From JBJXGF01 sp046153015 (GTDB lineage Bacteria; Actinomycetota; Acidimicrobiia; Acidimicrobiales; CAIXPF01): 12,359 nucleotides of DNA. Positions 8,599-12,359 of this stretch are shown here, piece after piece; position 1 is the stretch's first letter; the number at the start of each line of letters is the position of its first letter. Below the pieces are notes generated by a model. That model ran no database searches, was not told the origin of the DNA, and saw only the letters and a list, made by a program, of their open reading frames with translations. The position numbers and the translations under genes were made by a program. The stretch spans positions 1 through 12,359 of the forward strand of contig JBJXGF010000246.1 of the NCBI GenBank assembly GCA_046153015.1, in the 5' to 3' direction.

Positions 8599-10112
8599 AC
8601 GCGCTCGTGGCGCTGCCCGTGGTCGGGCCGCTCATGGCCGCCGCGCTGGCCTTGCTGGCCTCGGGGCGGCCCAGGCTGCAGCACGCGTTCACCTACCTCG
8701 GCAGCGCGGTCGCCGTGGGGGCGGCGGTCGGTCTCGCCGTCCGGGTCGAACGCAGCGGCGCCGTCAGCGTGCACCTCGGCGGCTGGACCCCGCCGCTCGG
8801 CATCACGCTCCTGGCCGATCTCTTCGCCGTCGCCGTCCTGTGCGTGGCGCAGCTCACCGCGTTCGCCGTGCTGGTGTTCTCTGCGGCGCATCCGGCCACG
8901 GCGCGCGCCAGCCGGGCGTTCGGTCCGTTGTATCTCGTGCTGATCGCCGGCGTCTCGATGTCGCTCCTCGCCGCCGACCTGTTCAACCTGTTCGTCGCGT
9001 TCGAGATCATGCTGTCGGCCAGCTACGTGCTGCTCACCTTGGGCGGGGCGCGCGAGCAGATCCGCCGCTCGATGACCTACGTGGTGATCAGCCTGTTCGC
9101 TTCGGTGCTGTTCATCACCAGCCTGGGGCTGCTGTACGCCGCCGCCGGGACCGTCGACATGGCGCAGCTCTCGCTGCGTCTGGCCGAGCTGCCCGCCGGC
9201 GTCCGCAACGCCCTCGGTCTGCTGCTGTTCGTCGTCTTCGCCATCAAGGCGGCGGTGTTCCCGGTGTTCTCCTGGCTGCCGGACTCCTATCCGACGGCGC
9301 CGGCGCCCGTCACCGCGATCTTCGCCGGGTTGGCGACCAAGGTCGGCGTCTACGCGCTGATCCGGACCCAGACCCTGCTGTTCCCCCGCCAGGAGGCGTC
9401 GCAGTTCATGCTGGTGCTCGCCGGGCTCACGATGGTGGTCGGGGTGCTGGGCGCCATCGCCCAGTCCGACATGAAGCGCATCTTGTCGTTCCACATCGTG
9501 AGCCAGATCGGCCACATGCTCCTCGGCCTCGCGCTCTTCAGCATGGCGGGCTTGGCGGGGGCGGTGTTCTTCCTCCTCCATCAGATTCCCGTGAAGACGT
9601 CGCTGTTCCTCGTCGAGGGGATCATCGAGCAGCGGGCCGGCACGAGCCGCCTCGACCGCGTCGGCGGCCTCGTCGAGCGCCTGCCGCTCACCGCCGCGCT
9701 GTTCGGTCTCGGCGCGTTGAGCTTGGCCGGCGTGCCTCCCCTGTCCGGCTTCGTCGGCAAGCTGGCGCTCCTGCGCGCCAGCTTCGAGTCCGGCGCGCAC
9801 GCGATCGGCGCCGTCAGCCTCGTCGTGAGCGTGCTCACCCTGTTCTCGATGGTGAAGATCTGGAACGGCGTCTTCTGGGGCGAGCCGATGGGCGTTCCCG
9901 ACCGGGCCTCCGCTGCGTTCGGCCCGGCCGCGCGCGCCGCTCGGCCCCGCTCGAGCCGTCCGGACCGGACGATGCTGGGCGCCGCCGCCGGCTGCGTCGC
10001 CATCACGCTCCTGGTGGCCGCTGCGGCGGGGCCGGTCTACCGGCTGAGCGAACGCGCCGCGGAGGGCCTCCTCGACCCGGCCGGCCCGCGTCGTGAGGCG
10101 GCGAACCGGTGA
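8595..10112 (+). CDS. mnhD: Mrp/Mnh cation:proton antiporter subunit D
   Basis: This intact 505-residue polytopic membrane protein is homologous to NuoM/NuoN and forms one of the proton channels of the antiporter. E137 in FVAFEIMLSASYV and K218 in FAIKAAVFPVFSWLPDS sit where the family has its essential membrane Glu and Lys. SDMKRILSFHIVSQIGHM supplies the next conserved Lys, and GVPPLSGFVGK matches the late conserved loop. GTG 8595 overlaps the mnhC stop by 4 bp, and GGAAG at 8586-8590 serves as ribosome site. The stop overlaps mnhE as GTGA. Because it is intact, it is the internal reference for the damaged paralogue mnhA. Confidence 0.96.
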   Translation: MNALVALPVVGPLMAAALALLASGRPRLQHAFTYLGSAVAVGAAVGLAVRVERSGAVSVHLGGWTPPLGITLLADLFAVAVLCVAQLTAFAVLVFSAAHPATARASRAFGPLYLVLIAGVSMSLLAADLFNLFVAFEIMLSASYVLLTLGGAREQIRRSMTYVVISLFASVLFITSLGLLYAAAGTVDMAQLSLRLAELPAGVRNALGLLLFVVFAIKAAVFPVFSWLPDSYPTAPAPVTAIFAGLATKVGVYALIRTQTLLFPRQEASQFMLVLAGLTMVVGVLGAIAQSDMKRILSFHIVSQIGHMLLGLALFSMAGLAGAVFFLLHQIPVKTSLFLVEGIIEQRAGTSRLDRVGGLVERLPLTAALFGLGALSLAGVPPLSGFVGKLALLRASFESGAHAIGAVSLVVSVLTLFSMVKIWNGVFWGEPMGVPDRASAAFGPAARAARPRSSRPDRTMLGAAAGCVAITLLVAAAAGPVYRLSERAAEGLLDPAGPRREAANR

Positions 10113-10522
10113 CGGCGAGCCGGCTGGGGGACGCGAGAAGGCGGCTGCTGCTCGCCGCCTGGCTGACCGCCGTCTGGCTCGCCCTCTGGGGCGAGCTCGA
10201 CCCGCTCACCGCGCTCGGCGGCGCGGCGCTGGCCCTCGGCTTGGTGGCGCTGTTCACCCCGGACCGCTCGCCATGGCTCGCCGTTCGGCCCCTCGCCGCG
10301 CTCCGCTTCGCCGCGCACTACGCCAGCGCGCTGGTCCGCGCCAGCGTCCGCCTCGTCGCCGTGGTGCTCCGTCCCCGGCCCGGGCCGGTGGGCGGGGTGA
10401 TCGCAGTCGACGTGGCGACGACCGTTCCGGTCGTCGTCGCTGTGATCGCCCAGACCATCTCGCTCACGCCGGGCACGCTGGTCCTGGCCGCTCGACCCTC
10501 CGGGAAGGGGACCCGCCTCTAA
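10109..10522 (+). CDS. mnhE: Mrp/Mnh antiporter subunit E, truncated as written by a one-base insertion
   Basis: The readable frame gives 137 residues. Hydrophobic N-terminal helices lie within residues 12-50. A cytoplasmic part follows with VVAVIAQTISLTPGTLVL, where the Thr-Pro pair is conserved in MnhE, and then ARPSGKGTRL before TAA at 10520-10522. Normal members continue at once with (Y/L)VHxLDV. Here YVHILDVARQTEE is present one frame away if one A of 10521-10522 is removed. That frame runs to TGA at 10632-10634 and overlaps the mnhF ATG as ATGA, giving a restored length of 174 residues, usual for the family. GTG 10109 overlaps mnhD by 4 bp. Confidence 0.85.
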   Translation: MTASRLGDARRRLLLAAWLTAVWLALWGELDPLTALGGAALALGLVALFTPDRSPWLAVRPLAALRFAAHYASALVRASVRLVAVVLRPRPGPVGGVIAVDVATTVPVVVAVIAQTISLTPGTLVLAARPSGKGTRL

Positions 10523-10634
10523 CGTCCACATCCTCGACGTCGCCCGGCAGACCGAGGAGCGGGACGAGGTCGCCCGGGTCGAGGGCCTCGCCGTCGCCGC
10601 CTTCGCGCCCCGCCCGGCGAGGGACGCGGTATGA
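10523..10634 (+). pseudogene. mnhE: Stranded C-terminal remnant of mnhE (shifted frame)
   Basis: After the premature TAA, the frame starting at GTC 10524 reads VHILDVARQTEERDEVARV and ends at TGA 10632-10634. This is the conserved MnhE C-terminal motif plus a variable tail. It has no start of its own. The ATGA overlap with mnhF fits the overlap pattern of the rest of the operon, which argues that this was the original end of mnhE. Confidence 0.85.
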
Positions 10635-10900
10635 ACGCCGGTTCGGCCGTCGCCCTCGCTGCGCTCGGCGCCGCCGCGCTGCTCTGCATCGGGCGCATCG
10701 TCCGACCGGGGTCCACCCTCGTCGACCGGGCGGTCGGCCTCGACCTGCTGCTGGTCACGATCGTCGCCGGCATCGCCGTGCTGGCGGCGCGCACGGGCAG
10801 CGGCGTCTTCCTCGACCTGCTCGTGATCACCGGACTTCTCGGGTTCGTGTCCACGGTCGTCACCGCCCGCTTCGTAGAGTCTCGCCGGCGGGCGCGGTGA
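10631..10900 (+). CDS. mnhF: Mrp/Mnh antiporter subunit F
   Basis: This small three-helix membrane protein has 89 residues, close to the family length of about 90. The Asp-Arg pair D32-R33 in STLVDRAVGLDLL is the family signature in the membrane-embedded core. It is followed by a helix near residues 37-53 and a third, LDLLVITGLLGFVSTV, near 62-77. The ATG overlaps the restored mnhE stop as ATGA. As written, ribosomes would terminate 108 bases earlier at the premature mnhE stop, which could weaken coupled translation of mnhF (inference). mnhG starts just behind its stop. Confidence 0.93.
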   Translation: MNAGSAVALAALGAAALLCIGRIVRPGSTLVDRAVGLDLLLVTIVAGIAVLAARTGSGVFLDLLVITGLLGFVSTVVTARFVESRRRAR

Positions 10901-10911
10901 GCGGTGAACCA

Positions 10912-11352
10912 GTGAGCGCGCTCGTCGACCTCGCCACGGTCGTGCTGCAGCTCACCGGCGCGGGGCTCGCCCTCATCGGCGCGGTGGGCATCCACCGCTT
11001 CCGCGACCCGTTCAGCCGCATGCACGCCGCGGCCAAGCCGGTCACCCTCGGGCTGATCCTCATCGCCGCCGGAACGGTGCTCCAGACGGCCGACGCCGGC
11101 GACGTGGTGAAGGTGGCCCTCGCCGTCACCCTCCAGCTCGTTACCGCGCCGCTCGGAATGCACCTGCTCGGCCGCGCCGCGTACCGCGCCGGTCTCCTCG
11201 ACCCGGCCGCAACCATCGACGAGTACCGCCGCGACCTGGATGGGCCGGATCGGCTGGACGGGCCGGACGCCTCGGATGCCTCGGATGCGTCGGATGTGTC
11301 GGATGCGTCGGATGCGTCGGATGCATCGACCCCGAGGCCGCCCCGCCGGTAG
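10912..11352 (+). CDS. mnhG: Mrp/Mnh antiporter subunit G with a repetitive Ala-Ser-Asp tail
   Basis: This 146-residue subunit has three membrane segments and the family patterns GIHRFRDPFSRMHAAAKP (usual form LRFPDxYxRLHA) and LVTAPLGMHLLGRAAY, where the conserved Pro sits in helix three. GTG 10912 is chosen because family members begin only a few residues before the first helix (SALVDLATVVL). GTG 10897, which overlaps the mnhF stop, is an in-frame alternative adding five residues. After the conserved core ends near EYRRDLDG, a tail of about 40 residues carries tandem Ala-Ser-Asp triplets and a PRPPRR end, which are not part of the family. Confidence 0.92.
   Translation: MSALVDLATVVLQLTGAGLALIGAVGIHRFRDPFSRMHAAAKPVTLGLILIAAGTVLQTADAGDVVKVALAVTLQLVTAPLGMHLLGRAAYRAGLLDPAATIDEYRRDLDGPDRLDGPDASDASDASDVSDASDASDASTPRPPRR
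11269..11328 (+). repeat. 9-bp tandem repeat encoding Ala-Ser-Asp in mnhG
   Basis: Six complete 9-bp units of the form GCN-TCG-GAT (one has GTG for GCN) are followed by a partial GCA-TCG, 60 bp in total. The units differ only at a few bases, mostly the third position of the Ala codon. The unit length is a multiple of three, so copy-number changes would lengthen or shorten the tail without a frameshift. Confidence 0.9.
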
Positions 11353-11363
11353 CGTCGCCGGCT

Positions 11364-12155
11364 GTGAGCACCGGCGACCCGCTTCGCATCGCGACCTGGA
11401 ACGTCAACTCCCTCAACGCCCGCATGCCGAGGGTGGAGGAGTGGCTGGCGGAGATGGCGCCCGACGTGGTCTGCCTCCAGGAGACCAAGCTGCCCGACAC
11501 TGCGTTCCCGGCGTTGGTGTTCCAGGGGCTCGGCTACGAATCGGTGCACCACGGCCAGGGCCAGTGGAACGGGGTGGCCATCCTCTCCCGGGTCGGCCTG
11601 GAGGACCCGGCGTTCGGCTTCGCCGACGGCGCCCCCGAGGACCCGGACGCGCGGATCGTGTCGGCCCGTTGCGCCGGGGTGCGGGTCTACAGCGTGTACG
11701 TGCCCAACGGCCGGTCGCTCGACGACGACCATTACCGCTACAAGTTGGCGTGGCTCGAGCGTCTCCGGGGCCTGCTCGACGCCGAGCACGACCCGGCCGA
11801 GCCGGTGGCCATCTGCGGCGACTACAACATCGCCCCCGACGACCGCGACGTGTGGGACCCGGGCGCGTTCGTCGGGTCGACCCACGTGAGCGAGCCGGAA
11901 CGGGCCGCGTTCCGCCGCCTGCTCGACTGGGGCCTCGTCGACACGCTGCGGGCCCGGTACGACCACGAGGGCATCTACACGTACTGGGACTACCGCGACG
12001 GCTGCTTCCACAAGAAGATGGGCATGCGCATCGACCACATCCTGGCCAGCGCGGCGCTCGCCGAGCGGCTGCGGTTCGTGCTGGTGGACCGCAATGCCCG
12101 CAAGGGCTCCAAGCCCTCGGACCACACCGTGCTCTGGGCCGAGTTCGACCGGTAA
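11364..12155 (+). CDS. xth: Exonuclease III-family AP endonuclease / DNA 3'-exonuclease
   Basis: This 263-residue protein of the endonuclease/exonuclease/phosphatase fold is close to E. coli ExoIII (268). It cleaves DNA at abasic sites and removes blocked 3' ends in base-excision repair. The catalytic set is complete: N13 (ATWNVNSLNAR), E40 (LQETKL), D153 and N155 (CGDYNIAPDDRDV), D224-H225 (MRIDHIL) and D253-H254 (KPSDHTVLW). GTG 11364 lies 11 bp after the mnhG stop, so co-transcription with the antiporter operon is possible although the functions are unrelated. There is no clear Shine-Dalgarno. It ends 4 bp before the stop of the convergent HRDC gene. Confidence 0.95.
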   Translation: MSTGDPLRIATWNVNSLNARMPRVEEWLAEMAPDVVCLQETKLPDTAFPALVFQGLGYESVHHGQGQWNGVAILSRVGLEDPAFGFADGAPEDPDARIVSARCAGVRVYSVYVPNGRSLDDDHYRYKLAWLERLRGLLDAEHDPAEPVAICGDYNIAPDDRDVWDPGAFVGSTHVSEPERAAFRRLLDWGLVDTLRARYDHEGIYTYWDYRDGCFHKKMGMRIDHILASAALAERLRFVLVDRNARKGSKPSDHTVLWAEFDR

Positions 12156-12159
12156 CGCC

Positions 12160-12359
12160 TCAACCCGTGGGGCTGGGCTCGGCGAGGGCGGCGAGCACGG
12201 CGGCGCCGAAGCGGGCGGCGCGCAGCGGCCCGAACCCGGCGATCTCGGCCAGCTCGGCCTGGGAGCGGGGCCGGCGGCGGGCGATCTCGGCCAGCGTGTC
12301 GTCGTCGGCCAATGCCGCGGCGGGGGCGAGCGCGGCGCGGGCGGCGCGGTCCCGCCAGG
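12160..12359 (-). CDS. HRDC-domain protein, C-terminal end only (rest beyond right edge)
   Basis: The reverse strand reads WRDRAARAALAPAAALADDD, then LAEIARRRPRSQAELAEIAG and FGPLRAARFGAAVLAALAE before the stop at 12162-12160. This is the pattern of the HRDC nucleic-acid-binding domain: the basic WRDxxA helix, the L-x-x-I-A-x-x-x-P/R-x-x-x-x-E-L helix and the G-x-G/F-x-x-x-R-x-G hairpin. HRDC ends RecQ helicases, RNase D and some UvrD-type helicases, and the 65 visible residues cannot tell which. The actinobacterial UvrD2 type usually has a cysteine-rich segment after HRDC, absent here. The convergent gap to xth is only 4 bp, leaving no room for a separate terminator. Confidence 0.8.
   Translation of the reverse strand, partial: WRDRAARAALAPAAALADDDTLAEIARRRPRSQAELAEIAGFGPLRAARFGAAVLAALAEPSPTG

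Noticed and set aside
10093..10911. Long open frame preceding mnhG in the same phase
   Set aside because: It runs through mnhE and mnhF in the wrong phase and encodes Arg/Pro-rich filler. Only the part from 10912 (or 10897) matches MnhG.

Overview
This is a strongly G+C-rich window, by eye well above 65 % with nearly every third codon position G or C. It comes from a bacterium that is almost certainly an actinobacterium. The main reasons are a multifunctional 2-oxoglutarate decarboxylase/dehydrogenase (Kgd/SucA type, acyltransferase and E1 in one chain), a fused MrpA-MrpB antiporter subunit, frequent GTG starts and 4-bp stop/start overlaps. An Acidimicrobiia-like host is my guess from overall style, not something the sequence proves.

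Layout, left to right. (1) 1-556, minus strand: the N-terminal part of a Zc3h12a/NYN-type ribonuclease with all four acidic active-site residues, running off the left edge. (2) 557-838: an intergenic stretch with nested inverted repeats just upstream of the RNase start, then two exact 46-bp direct repeats made of GC-rich hairpins. (3) 839-1483, plus strand: a small HAD-superfamily hydrolase, convergent with (4) kgd (1510-5121, minus), a complete 1203-residue TCA-cycle enzyme. (5) 5122-5338: a divergent intergenic region with no gene, a possible leaderless promoter for kgd and a 14-bp palindrome. (6) 5339-11352, plus strand: a compact mnh/mrp Na+(or K+)/H+ antiporter operon in the order mnhAB-mnhC-mnhD-mnhE-mnhF-mnhG, mostly linked by ATGA or GTGA overlaps. 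(7) 11364-12155: xth, an exonuclease III-family enzyme, 11 bp behind mnhG. (8) 12160-12359, minus: the C-terminal HRDC domain of a protein that runs off the right edge.

The most striking observation is that the antiporter operon is damaged as written. mnhA carries two opposite frameshifts that put a 31-codon block, including the conserved transmembrane Glu, out of frame. It also has an amber codon where a conserved Lys is expected. mnhE has a one-base insertion that cuts off its conserved C-terminus. mnhC, mnhD, mnhF and mnhG are intact, and so is the 3.6-kb kgd. The operon is either a very recent pseudogene set or the product of local sequence errors; the sequence alone cannot decide. Separately, the mnhC start site is triplicated as three 17-bp tandem units, creating two six-codon mini-cistrons chained by ATGA overlaps in front of mnhC. 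I found no RNA genes, insertion sequences or credible CRISPR array.
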